From: a virus | Virus record (IMG/VR): IMGVR_UViG_3300033153_001849 | Location: 1-47,592 of that record | Reading direction: 5' to 3' (one strand) | DNA: 47,592 nucleotides | Shown here: positions 1-4,584 of the stretch, piece after piece | Numbering within the stretch: position 1 is the first letter of the stretch | Layout: every line of letters begins with the position of its first letter | Position numbers and translations under genes: made by a program | The notes under the pieces: model-generated | What the model was told of the DNA's origin: nothing | Seen by the model: the letters and a program-made list of their open reading frames with translations, nothing else | The model's database searches: none

Positions 1-55
1 CGTATATATATACATGTGCCGGATAACGTTTACATACGGGTAGTCAACTTATCGT
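1..55. repeat. 55-bp terminal direct repeat (left copy)
   Basis: Bases 1-55 are identical to bases 47,538-47,592. An exact 55-nt overlap at contig ends is what a de Bruijn assembler leaves on a circular or circularly permuted genome, so this is most likely an assembly signature and not a physical terminal repeat. The copy begins with the perfect palindrome GTATATATATAC (2-13). The true packaging end cannot be read from this. Confidence 0.95.
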
Positions 56-173
56 GACCGTGTTCGTCATTTGCTGGCTGTGGGGAACTGGAACACCTTG
101 TGTTCCTGTTCCTTCTGGTTTCATCGCCACTTCCTGTGGTGTATGAACCATTGTTCCTCAATGGTGGGGGGTT

Positions 174-193
174 GAAGGGGGTACTCCCCCTTC
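174..193. other. Perfect GC hairpin with TACT loop
   Basis: GAAGGGGG (174-181) pairs perfectly with CCCCCTTC (186-193) around a four-base loop. It is the first of a tandem pair of hairpins that has a counterpart at 3,240-3,315. It lies in the gene-free region between the end of the left minus-strand operon and the start of the late operon, where terminators or insulating structures are expected. Confidence 0.7.
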
Positions 194-205
194 GTCTGGG
201 GGTTG

Positions 206-231
206 GTAAGGGGGGCGTCTGCCCCTCTTAC
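206..231. other. GC hairpin with GTCT loop
   Basis: GTAAGGGGGGC (206-216) pairs with GCCCCTCTTAC (221-231), 11 pairs with one G-U in the plus-sense RNA and a four-base loop. Its core GGGGGGCGTCTGCCCC is nearly the same as the core of the hairpin at 3,284-3,315, and both are followed by CATGCTT, so the two are copies of one element. Confidence 0.7.
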
Positions 232-305
232 ATGCTTGGTGTTTCTGTTTGTGAGTCTTCGAACTCCTTTCTTCTTGGGTTGTTAGGGGTTTCCCCTGAC
301 GGTGT

Positions 306-334
306 AACTCAATCAGGTTCTTCCCTGATGAGTT
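306..334. other. Inverted repeat with one bulge
   Basis: AACTC (306-310), a bulged A, then ATCAGG (312-317) pair with CCTGAT (324-329) and GAGTT (330-334): 11 pairs and a six-base loop. A short repeat AGGGG-TTT-CCCCT precedes it at 285-297, and ATCAG-CTTG-CTGAT follows at 369-382. No ORF with a ribosome site overlaps, so these are probably RNA structures or protein-binding palindromes. Confidence 0.55.
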
Positions 335-403
335 CACGGATCGAGACTTTGAGATCCCGGTTTCATCTATCAGCTTGCTGATTCAATGGCTTCCGCAGAA
401 GAA

Positions 404-434
404 GGCAGCGCTCCCCGTTAGGGGAGCTGCTGCC
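404..434 (-). terminator. Terminator hairpin at end of left minus-strand operon
   Basis: GGCAGC plus CTCCCC (404-416) pair with GGGGAG plus GCTGCC (421-434) around the loop GTTA, with a small internal loop. It starts 13 nt past the stop of the last minus-strand gene (448). A pyrimidine-rich stretch follows on the minus strand (TTCTTC) and on the plus strand (TCTT), so it may act in both directions. Confidence 0.7.
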
Positions 435-447
435 TCTTACGAACTGG

Positions 448-639
448 CTAGCTGATGAGTAGCCTTGCTTGTTCTCCACTGAGCTTGACGATGGATGCTT
501 CTTCTTTGCAGACGTAGCAGGCTGGTTGGCAATCGTCAGTGGCGTGTAGCATGACGTCTCGTTCGTACATGAGTAGGTCTACACAGTTCGTGCAGTCGAG
601 TCGTAGGTCTTGGTGGCAGGGGATGGGTCGGTAGTTCAT
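448..639 (-). CDS. Small Cys-rich protein (63 aa), last gene of left operon
   Basis: This gene encodes 63 aa with two CxxC pairs (DCTNC near residue 18 and ACYVC near residue 41), suggesting a zinc-ribbon knuckle. I chose the ATG at 639 because it overlaps the stop of the upstream gene as ATGA and has GGAG about 9 nt upstream; starts further upstream would run into that gene. It is the promoter-distal member of a chain of coupled minus-strand genes and is followed directly by a strong hairpin terminator. Function is not recognisable. Similar small phage zinc proteins often bind nucleic acid or host regulators, but nothing here shows that. Confidence 0.65.
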   Translation of the reverse strand: MNYRPIPCHQDLRLDCTNCVDLLMYERDVMLHATDDCQPACYVCKEEASIVKLSGEQARLLIS

Positions 640-728
640 TCGATGATGCTCCATATGTATGTGGCTACGATGGCTAGGCATATAGCGATGACGATGATTG
701 CGATGATGACTGCGATTGCTTCTGTCAT
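636..728 (-). CDS. 30-aa single-membrane-span mini-protein
   Basis: This is a 30-aa ORF. After Met-Thr-Glu it is almost entirely hydrophobic (about 22 residues rich in Ile, Val and Ala) and ends with a short Trp-containing tail, so it should form one transmembrane helix. Its start overlaps the stop of the upstream gene (ATGA at 725-728) and its own stop overlaps the next start (ATGA at 636-639), which is the best evidence that it is translated. AGGT lies about 9 nt upstream. Function is unknown; candidates are a small holin or superinfection-exclusion peptide. Two similarly tiny membrane proteins precede the endolysin at 13,786-13,952. Confidence 0.6.
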   Translation of the reverse strand: MTEAIAVIIAIIVIAICLAIVATYIWSIIE

Positions 729-910
729 GAAACGGTGACCTGTTTCCCGCAGAGGGTTCCTCCGATACGGAGTCGGGCTGCGAACTTGGTGATGATGTGG
801 TCTTGTCCGTCGTCTTCGTGTCGGACTGAGACGTATCCCTCTCCGTCTGCTGGTTCGGCTCCGAACACGATGGGTAGGTATGCGAGAGTGCATTTGCGGC
901 ATGGGTTCAT
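725..910 (-). CDS. Small protein with CxxC motif (61 aa)
   Basis: This gene encodes 61 aa beginning MNPCRKC, a CxxC at residues 4-7, with a third Cys near residue 54, so a small zinc-binding or redox-sensitive fold is possible. The start at 910 has an excellent Shine-Dalgarno (AAGGAGG, about 7 nt upstream). The stop overlaps the start of the 30-aa membrane protein. It lies just downstream of the UUCG-capped hairpin at 942-973, which separates it from the 134-aa gene. I do not recognise a family. Confidence 0.7.
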   Translation of the reverse strand: MNPCRKCTLAYLPIVFGAEPADGEGYVSVRHEDDGQDHIITKFAARLRIGGTLCGKQVTVS

Positions 911-941
911 CTTTGCCTCCTTGGGGCGTGGTGTGAGATGG

Positions 942-973
942 GTACGGGGAAGAGCCGAAGCCCTCCCCCGTAC
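942..973 (-). terminator. 14-bp hairpin with UUCG tetraloop
   Basis: On the minus strand GTACGGGGGAGGGC is followed by TTCG and then GCTCTTCCCCGTAC. That gives 14 consecutive pairs (two are G-U) closed by C(UUCG)G, the most stable known tetraloop context. It lies 20 nt past the stop of the 134-aa gene and upstream of the 61-aa gene. There is no U-tract, so it could be a Rho-independent terminator of the actinobacterial type or an mRNA-stabilising or processing structure. Confidence 0.7.
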
Positions 974-992
974 ACGATGGTTGTCTTGCTTG

Positions 993-1397
993 CTAGGCGA
1001 CTGCCGTGATGGACAGGAACCTGAGCTTCTGCGGTACGAAGGCAGCTGCCCCGAACTCCTCAGACTTGCTCAGGTCGCCCCATGCCAGCTTCGTTGAACC
1101 CTTACGGGTACGAACGACTGTCTGGTCAACGTTCTGCTCAGCGACCACGAGGACTTCGCCACCTTCGGGAATGTCCATCCCTGTTGGGTAGTACAAGTTC
1201 ACTTGGATGGTCTTTGCTTCGTCCAAGAACCCTTCGTACTTGGTCCTCGACTGTCCGTCGACGAGCGTGACCGAGATGTCGATGTTGAACTTGTCGTCCA
1301 TCTCAATCTTGTTGATGGGGGTGCTGACGGGCTTCGCCTGCTGTGCTGCTTCGGCTGCCGTAGGGGGCAGTGCCGTAGGTCGTGTCTTCGTACTCAT
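993..1397 (-). CDS. Hypothetical protein (134 aa) with its own leader element
   Basis: This gene encodes 134 aa: an Ala/Pro/Thr-rich N-terminus (residues 1-30), then a likely beta-rich domain with alternating hydrophobic residues (IDISVTL, IQVNLYY, VLVVAE, LRFLSITAV). I start at the ATG at 1,397 because a strong GGAGG lies 8 nt upstream inside a 16-nt hairpin. The gene stands alone: a terminator hairpin (1,496-1,532) precedes its leader and the UUCG hairpin follows it, so it is probably a separate, well-expressed unit. No family is recognised. A small structural or DNA-binding beta protein would fit, but this is a guess. Confidence 0.75.
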   Translation of the reverse strand: MSTKTRPTALPPTAAEAAQQAKPVSTPINKIEMDDKFNIDISVTLVDGQSRTKYEGFLDEAKTIQVNLYYPTGMDIPEGGEVLVVAEQNVDQTVVRTRKGSTKLAWGDLSKSEEFGAAAFVPQKLRFLSITAVA

Positions 1398-1401
1398 CTT
1401 C

Positions 1402-1439
1402 GATACCTCCAAGTATCCGTGTGGGAGCGAACTTGCTCC
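1402..1439 (-). promoter_or_regulatory. Leader element: inverted repeat plus SD-loop hairpin (copy 1)
   Basis: Read on the minus strand, GGAGC-AAGTTC-GCTCC (1,439-1,424) is followed after 6 nt by GATAC-TTGGAG-GTATC (1,417-1,402), a perfect 5-bp stem whose loop carries the first part of the Shine-Dalgarno GGAGG. The ATG starts 4 nt later. The same 16-mer occurs at 2,871-2,886, and a variant with a compensated base pair at 9,485-9,500. The layout resembles the start-associated sequences of cluster K mycobacteriophages. Confidence 0.7.
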
Positions 1440-1495
1440 ATGTTCCTAACCAAACTCAACTCTCTCAACTACAACTCTCACTCTCCAATAGACAA

Positions 1496-1532
1496 CCCGA
1501 ATCGGCTAGGCACACTCGCCAGCCGATTCGGG
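1496..1532 (-). terminator. Strong 12-bp terminator hairpin
   Basis: CCCGAATCGGCT (1,496-1,507) is perfectly complementary to AGCCGATTCGGG (1,521-1,532). The 13-nt loop itself can form GGC/GCC. It starts 13 nt past the stop of the 234-aa gene, and TTGTCTATT follows on the minus strand. It should end the 2,864-1,545 transcript. Between it and the next leader (about 1,441-1,495) the plus strand is nearly G-free. Confidence 0.85.
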
Positions 1533-1544
1533 TACTCACCTGAA

Positions 1545-2249
1545 TTACCGTAGGGTCATGTGCTTGGTGCTTACGAACCTTCGTTCCGATATCCACTGAT
1601 ACATGCCGGGAACGTCAATGGGGCGACGGTTCCGTGCTTCGAACCTGTTGAACCACTCGCATCCCCGAGCGACGTTGGCATCCATCCACTCAACGGGATG
1701 GTCTACCTCCAACGGTTCTTCAACGTGTCCGAACCCATCCATCTCCAGTCCTTCGTTTAACGCTGTATCCCAGAGGTGTTGCGATACGGTGTCGGCTAGG
1801 TCAAGTCCGTCACGAACGAAGATGCTGTTCGTACCCTCTTGAGCGACTCGTACATACACGACGGGTTCCGAACCGACGAGCCAACCGAACCGGTCATTGC
1901 CTGACGGATCGGCACCGTCTGGCATGTCGTCTGAGAGGTCGGTCTGACCCGTATTGGTAGGGTATGAAGCGAAGTCCCTGTCTTTCAACTCGGTAGCGAC
2001 AGGCTTGCGTTCGAACTGTTCCGTTGGTGCAACGTACCGAGCGAGCACGCCGTCCTTCACACCTTGGGGCAGACAGCTACACACCTTGTCCTTACGACGC
2101 CAGTTGCTAGGTGCGAGAACGAGTCCGTTACACCATCCGCAGACGCTGTCCCGATACACGTTGCAGAGCGAGCATGACCCGACGAGTATGTACTCGCCGG
2201 GTTCGTCGCCACTCCAGAGGTCTTCGAGGTTGTGCTTGCATAGTTCCAT
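1545..2249 (-). CDS. Hypothetical Cys-rich protein (234 aa)
   Basis: This gene encodes 234 aa. The first 60 residues contain several Cys pairs (C4 and C26-x2-C29, then C37-x2-C40 and C56/C58), consistent with one or two zinc ribbons. The rest has no Cys-pair pattern and is mixed acidic and aromatic, with WEFN-like Trp-rich segments near the C-terminus. The start at 2,249 is ATG with AAAGGGA about 12 nt upstream, just past the AAC-TAG end of the preceding gene. It is the third gene of a minus-strand unit and is followed by the 12-bp terminator. I do not recognise a family. Confidence 0.7.
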   Translation of the reverse strand: MELCKHNLEDLWSGDEPGEYILVGSCSLCNVYRDSVCGWCNGLVLAPSNWRRKDKVCSCLPQGVKDGVLARYVAPTEQFERKPVATELKDRDFASYPTNTGQTDLSDDMPDGADPSGNDRFGWLVGSEPVVYVRVAQEGTNSIFVRDGLDLADTVSQHLWDTALNEGLEMDGFGHVEEPLEVDHPVEWMDANVARGCEWFNRFEARNRRPIDVPGMYQWISERRFVSTKHMTLR

Positions 2250-2266
2250 AGTTGTCGTGTCCCTTT

Positions 2267-2659
2267 CTAGTTGGTCGTGTTCTTACGAAGGCTGGTGACT
2301 CCACGAATGACATCGATGAAGTCGCCGTAGCCCAACGGGTAGCTATCGCAGTCGGGATGTTGCATCGTGTCGATACCGATGTTCGTTACCCACTGAGTCA
2401 TGTCTCCGCAGACCCAGCAAGCTGCTTCGGTAGACTGTTTCCACCAGTTCGATGAACCGTTGGCGATGGCGTACATGTCCATCCGTCTGCGAGCAACGGG
2501 TGACGCTGCGAGGATGCAGTGGTTGCACGTAGTTTCTACGATGCCACTATCAGCCGTGTCGTATGCGACGATGACGTCACACATCTTGCACTGATAGAGC
2601 AGCGCATCTCCTAGGTCTGAGGTTTCGGATAGTTCCAAGGCACATGCTCGAATGGTCAC
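2267..2659 (-). CDS. Hypothetical zinc-ribbon protein (130 aa), GTG start
   Basis: This gene encodes 130 aa with two CxxC-type knuckles (CKMCD near residue 24, CNHC near residue 45) and a third (CWVCG near residue 81), so probably at least one Zn-ribbon. The start is GTG at 2,659, fixed by a very strong AAGGAG 7-8 nt upstream. The preceding gene ends only 14 nt away with AAC-TAG running straight into AAGGAG, and the same arrangement recurs at the next junction. Function is unknown. The cluster of small Cys-rich proteins suggests host-takeover or nucleic-acid-binding roles, which is inference. Confidence 0.7.
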   Translation of the reverse strand: MTIRACALELSETSDLGDALLYQCKMCDVIVAYDTADSGIVETTCNHCILAASPVARRRMDMYAIANGSSNWWKQSTEAACWVCGDMTQWVTNIGIDTMQHPDCDSYPLGYGDFIDVIRGVTSLRKNTTN

Positions 2660-2672
2660 GATATATCTCCTT

Positions 2673-2864
2673 CTAGTTCTTTACGAACTCGATGATTGTC
2701 ACGGTGTCTGTAGCGGTGAACTGGTAGACGAGTCCGTCTTGTGCTGTGATGAACACGTCGCCCGTACGGGGGTGTTCACGCTTCTTGGCTACCACGATTG
2801 GGTAACTGGCGAAGATAGAAATCTCGTCGCCCCTCTTCACGAGCTTTGCTAGTAGTCGAGTCAT
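2673..2864 (-). CDS. Small basic protein (63 aa), first gene of left operon
   Basis: This gene encodes 63 aa: a basic N-terminal helix (MTRLLAKLVKRGDEI) followed by a compact beta-rich segment (VVAKKREHP, DVFITAQDGLVYQF). The ATG at 2,864 is preferred over upstream codons because GGAGG sits 10 nt upstream in a hairpin loop of the conserved leader. It is the first gene of the leftward operon reading away from the divergent control region and is thus likely to be expressed early. No family is recognised; its size and pattern would fit an SH3-like small regulator. Confidence 0.65.
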   Translation of the reverse strand: MTRLLAKLVKRGDEISIFASYPIVVAKKREHPRTGDVFITAQDGLVYQFTATDTVTIIEFVKN

Positions 2865-2870
2865 GTCTGC

Positions 2871-2908
2871 GATACCTCCAAGTATCTGCGGCACGGTTTG
2901 TTCCGTGC
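2871..2908 (-). promoter_or_regulatory. Leader element: inverted repeat plus SD-loop hairpin (copy 2)
   Basis: Read on the minus strand, GCACGG-AACAAA-CCGTGC (2,908-2,891, perfect 6-bp stem) is followed after 4 nt by GATAC-TTGGAG-GTATC (2,886-2,871), with the SD core GGAGG at the loop and stem edge. The ATG lies 6 nt further on. The second hairpin is identical to that at 1,402-1,417, whereas the upstream stem has unrelated sequence, so stem structure but not sequence is kept. Confidence 0.7.
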
Positions 2909-3138
2909 TTTGGTACCACCAACTCAAGCCACCGATAATCTGGGAAATCCATGACCGTCATGAAGTCTCAGATTGTTGAGAGTCTTCGATTCAAGAATCT
3001 GTGAGTTCATGGCGCAGCTTGGATTTAGGCGGGCTTGTGCAACGGTGCGTGTGACGTACCGCCGCCCAGATTTCGGTGAGCTAAACTGAGAAGTACCACA
3101 CACACCTGTCCCCACTTACATCGGCTCGGGGAGGGGTC

Positions 3139-3176
3139 GTTAGGGGAGGGGGCGAGCGATAGCTCCCTCCCCTAAC
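3139..3176. other. Perfect 12-bp inverted repeat
   Basis: GTTAGGGGAGGG (3,139-3,150) pairs perfectly with CCCTCCCCTAAC (3,165-3,176). The loop contains a further AGC-GATA-GCT hairpin. It is part of a series of purine-rich hairpins in the divergent region and could serve as a terminator in either direction. Confidence 0.65.
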
Positions 3177-3197
3177 AAGAAGCCAACTGCTAGACAG

Positions 3198-3215
3198 GTC
3201 ACCGTCCCCGGTGAC
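3198..3215. other. GTCACC/GGTGAC inverted repeat
   Basis: GTCACC (3,198-3,203) and GGTGAC (3,210-3,215) form a perfect 6-bp inverted repeat with a six-base spacer. The size suits either a small hairpin or a dimeric-regulator operator. Which of these it is cannot be told from sequence alone. Confidence 0.5.
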
Positions 3216-3239
3216 ACCGCTCGTTTCCTCAGGGGAGGC

Positions 3240-3266
3240 GGGGAGGGGGCGGAAGCCCCACTCCCC
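3240..3266. other. GC hairpin with GNRA (GGAA) loop
   Basis: GGGGAGGGGGC (3,240-3,250) pairs with GCCCC and CTCCCC (3,255-3,266), with one bulged A, around a GGAA tetraloop. It is the first of a tandem hairpin pair; the second is at 3,284-3,315. GGGGGTAGGT between them matches GGGGGTTGGT between the pair at 174-231. Confidence 0.65.
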
Positions 3267-3283
3267 ATCAGGGGGTAGGTTCA

Positions 3284-3315
3284 GAAGGGAGGGGGGCGTC
3301 AGCCCCCTTCCCTTC
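3284..3315. other. 14-bp GC hairpin with GTCA loop
   Basis: GAAGGGAGGGGGGC (3,284-3,297) pairs with GCCCCCTTCCCTTC (3,302-3,315), 14 pairs with one G-U and a four-base loop. The core and the following CATGCTT match the hairpin at 206-231. It resembles the GC-rich, U-tract-free terminators common in actinobacteria. Confidence 0.7.
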
Positions 3316-3408
3316 ATGCTTCAACGCATGCAGCAAGGTCAAGGTCACCTGTGCATACGGGTTATGACATGGTGTCGGGGTGTCGTGGTATGGCTGGCCG
3401 ACACTTCA

Positions 3409-3436
3409 ATTTCTCGCCTGTTGTGAGTCGAGAAAT
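3409..3436. promoter_or_regulatory. Candidate operator upstream of early block
   Basis: ATTTCTCG (3,409-3,416) and CGAGAAAT (3,429-3,436) form a perfect 8-bp inverted repeat with a 12-base spacer, ending 28 nt before the first early start codon. Unlike the other repeats here it is AT-containing and has two half-sites about two helical turns apart, which suits a dimeric repressor or activator site. Confidence 0.45.
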
Positions 3437-3464
3437 CTTGTGTCTAGTTTGGGAGGATCATGCG

Positions 3465-3569
3465 ATGTGGACGATGATGTATATGTGTGAAGCGGAGCCA
3501 GGGGTACAAGAGCAGCCTGTCAGACAGAGATGCCAGGTTGATGCTCAACCCGTCATCGAGGTGGCCTGA
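3465..3569 (+). CDS. 34-aa peptide, first gene of early block
   Basis: This gene encodes 34 aa, Met-rich at the start (MWTMMYMC) and Pro/Gln/Val-rich after that. Two ATGs follow the strong GGGAGGA. The one at 3,460 meets a stop within six codons, while that at 3,465 (8 nt from the SD) stays open and its stop overlaps the next ATG as TGATG. It may be a leader peptide that couples translation to the membrane protein, or a real small protein. No family is recognised. Confidence 0.5.
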   Translation: MWTMMYMCEAEPGVQEQPVRQRCQVDAQPVIEVA

Positions 3570-3781
3570 TGTGGTACACCGTACTCGCATGGATCATTGG
3601 CATCGTCATCGTCATCTCAGCCATAGCCAAGGTGTTCCCCATCATAGAAACATGGCTCATCTGGCTGTTCGTAGCTGTCGTTGGCACCATCTTCTCGTTC
3701 CTCTGGTTCTACATATTCATCCTCGGACCCATCACCCTCTTCGGATACATGTTCAGCCGATACGCACGAATCAACAAATAG
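3569..3781 (+). CDS. Small membrane protein (70 aa, two spans)
   Basis: This gene encodes 70 aa with two hydrophobic helices (about residues 3-23 and 27-55) joined by a short turn containing Lys, Pro and Glu, and a basic C-terminal end (RYARINK). The start overlaps the preceding stop (TGATG). It is first in the early block and is followed by a strong terminator, so it is expressed separately from the replication genes. Early small membrane proteins in phages often alter the host envelope or exclude other phages; its position argues against a lysis role. That role is inference. Confidence 0.7.
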   Translation: MWYTVLAWIIGIVIVISAIAKVFPIIETWLIWLFVAVVGTIFSFLWFYIFILGPITLFGYMFSRYARINK

Positions 3782-3828
3782 ACACACCCCCATCCGTTAC
3801 TCACTGAGAGTGACACGTCGGTGTGTTC

Positions 3829-3867
3829 ACACACAACCCCCTTTGTCGTTGAGTCGGGGTTGTGTGT
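3829..3867 (+). terminator. 12-bp terminator hairpin with T-tract
   Basis: ACACACAACCCC (3,829-3,840) pairs perfectly with GGGGTTGTGTGT (3,856-3,867), followed by TTTC, about 48 nt past the stop of the membrane protein. It separates that unit from the long chain starting at 3,891. A smaller repeat TCACT-GAG-AGTGA lies at 3,801-3,813. Confidence 0.75.
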
Positions 3868-3890
3868 TTCACCATGGAAAGGAACAAGAG

Positions 3891-4145
3891 ATGGACAAGA
3901 GAGCTGAACCAGTGGAGACATACGAGATCGTGGACATGGTGTGTTCGGTGTCGTTGTGTGGTCGTGACGGTGAGGAGATGTGGATGGGTGCCCCGTTGTG
4001 TCGTGAACATCATGAGGACATGGTTGAGATCCGTGCCGTCCGTGAGGAGAGGGAGCATGAGGACGGTACGTGTGCATGTTCGACCTTCGAACCGAATGTT
4101 GAGGCGTGTCGGTTCTATCAGCGACAGTACAAGGAGAGGATTTGA
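3891..4145 (+). CDS. Acidic zinc-finger-like protein (84 aa)
   Basis: This gene encodes 84 aa, strongly charged, with Cys at about residues 18 and 23 and a CREHH segment at about 37-41, a plausible C2HC or C2H2-type zinc site, plus more Cys later (CACS, ACRF). The ATG at 3,891 has AAAGGA about 8 nt upstream. Its stop overlaps the next ATG (TGATG at 4,143-4,147). It opens the replication-side operon after the terminator. Related CxxxxC...CxxH arrangements occur in the 58-aa and 200-aa proteins further on. Function is unknown. Confidence 0.7.
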   Translation: MDKRAEPVETYEIVDMVCSVSLCGRDGEEMWMGAPLCREHHEDMVEIRAVREEREHEDGTCACSTFEPNVEACRFYQRQYKERI

Positions 4146-4390
4146 TGGCAGTACAGAACTTTCATGTGATGGCAAAGATCGATGGGCGTGACACGGTGTT
4201 GAGGGGTGGCCCTCGCAACAAGGATGGGGGCATGGATATCACGGTGTTGATGCGTGACGAGGGCGAGAAGGTTGAAGCTGTCTCCATTCTGTGTCGTGTC
4301 TTTGGTGACGATAAGGAAGGACGCATCTTGCAGGTCACGGTTCAGGACACCGACGGTATGGATGTGCATCAGATCAGGAGGTATCGCTGA
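4145..4390 (+). CDS. Hypothetical protein (81 aa)
   Basis: This gene encodes 81 aa with regular beta-strand-like alternation (FHVMAKIDG, MDITVLMRD, VSILCRVFG, ILQVTVQDT), suggesting a small beta-barrel or beta-sandwich. The start is set by TGATG coupling to the preceding gene and by AGGAGAGGA just upstream. It is coupled to the next gene by TGATGG. I do not recognise a family. Confidence 0.7.
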   Translation: MAVQNFHVMAKIDGRDTVLRGGPRNKDGGMDITVLMRDEGEKVEAVSILCRVFGDDKEGRILQVTVQDTDGMDVHQIRRYR

Positions 4391-4584
4391 TGGAAGTGCT
4401 GACTGAGTACTGCGATGAGGAGCTGTCGCTGCGGGTCATGAACGAGGAAAGGTTCTATCAGTACGTCGAGTTCAATCATTGGCCCATGCTTATTGCAGTA
4501 GTGCGGTTGCTGTTCAAGTTCAACAAGGCGCAGCTCGCTGACCTGAAGGAAACGTTCGATGACTACCAGAAGGAGAACTCGTGA
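4390..4584 (+). CDS. Hypothetical helical protein (64 aa)
   Basis: This gene encodes 64 aa, predicted mostly helical, with an aromatic FYQYVEFNHW stretch and a C-terminal LADLKETFDDYQK helix. The next gene product has the same general plan (hydrophobic HW/HA segment, then LARLKSVFPAE), so the two may be diverged duplicates: WPMLIAVVRLLFKFNKAQLADLKETF aligns with YWFHALLFALIRKADTGNLARLKSVF over positions 32-57 and 18-43. Start and stop are coupled to its neighbours (TGATG; GTGA). Confidence 0.7.
   Translation: MEVLTEYCDEELSLRVMNEERFYQYVEFNHWPMLIAVVRLLFKFNKAQLADLKETFDDYQKENS

Larger units (their letters stand above)
2909..3464. other. Divergent control region without genes
   Basis: About 550 bp separate the leftward operon from the rightward early block, and no ORF has both a ribosome site and sensible length. 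It must hold promoters in both directions, but I cannot place convincing -35/-10 pairs. It contains five marked inverted repeats (listed separately at 3,139, 3,198, 3,240, 3,284 and 3,409) and a short CATGC/GCATG repeat at 3,314-3,329. It could also contain the replication origin; nothing proves this. Confidence 0.6.

Noticed and set aside
1-55. Terminal repeat as attachment sites of a prophage
   Set aside because: It is exactly 55 nt and at the contig ends, with no integrase gene; an assembly overlap explains it better.
100-381. Plus-strand ORF of 93 aa in the left gene-free region
   Set aside because: It has no ribosome site, runs through several strong hairpins and translates to a low-complexity Leu/Gly/Ser sequence.
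2924-3115. Minus-strand ORF of 63 aa upstream of the first leftward gene
   Set aside because: No SD at any start and it spans the leader element. A 28-aa inner version also lacks an SD, so only a leader peptide could be argued.
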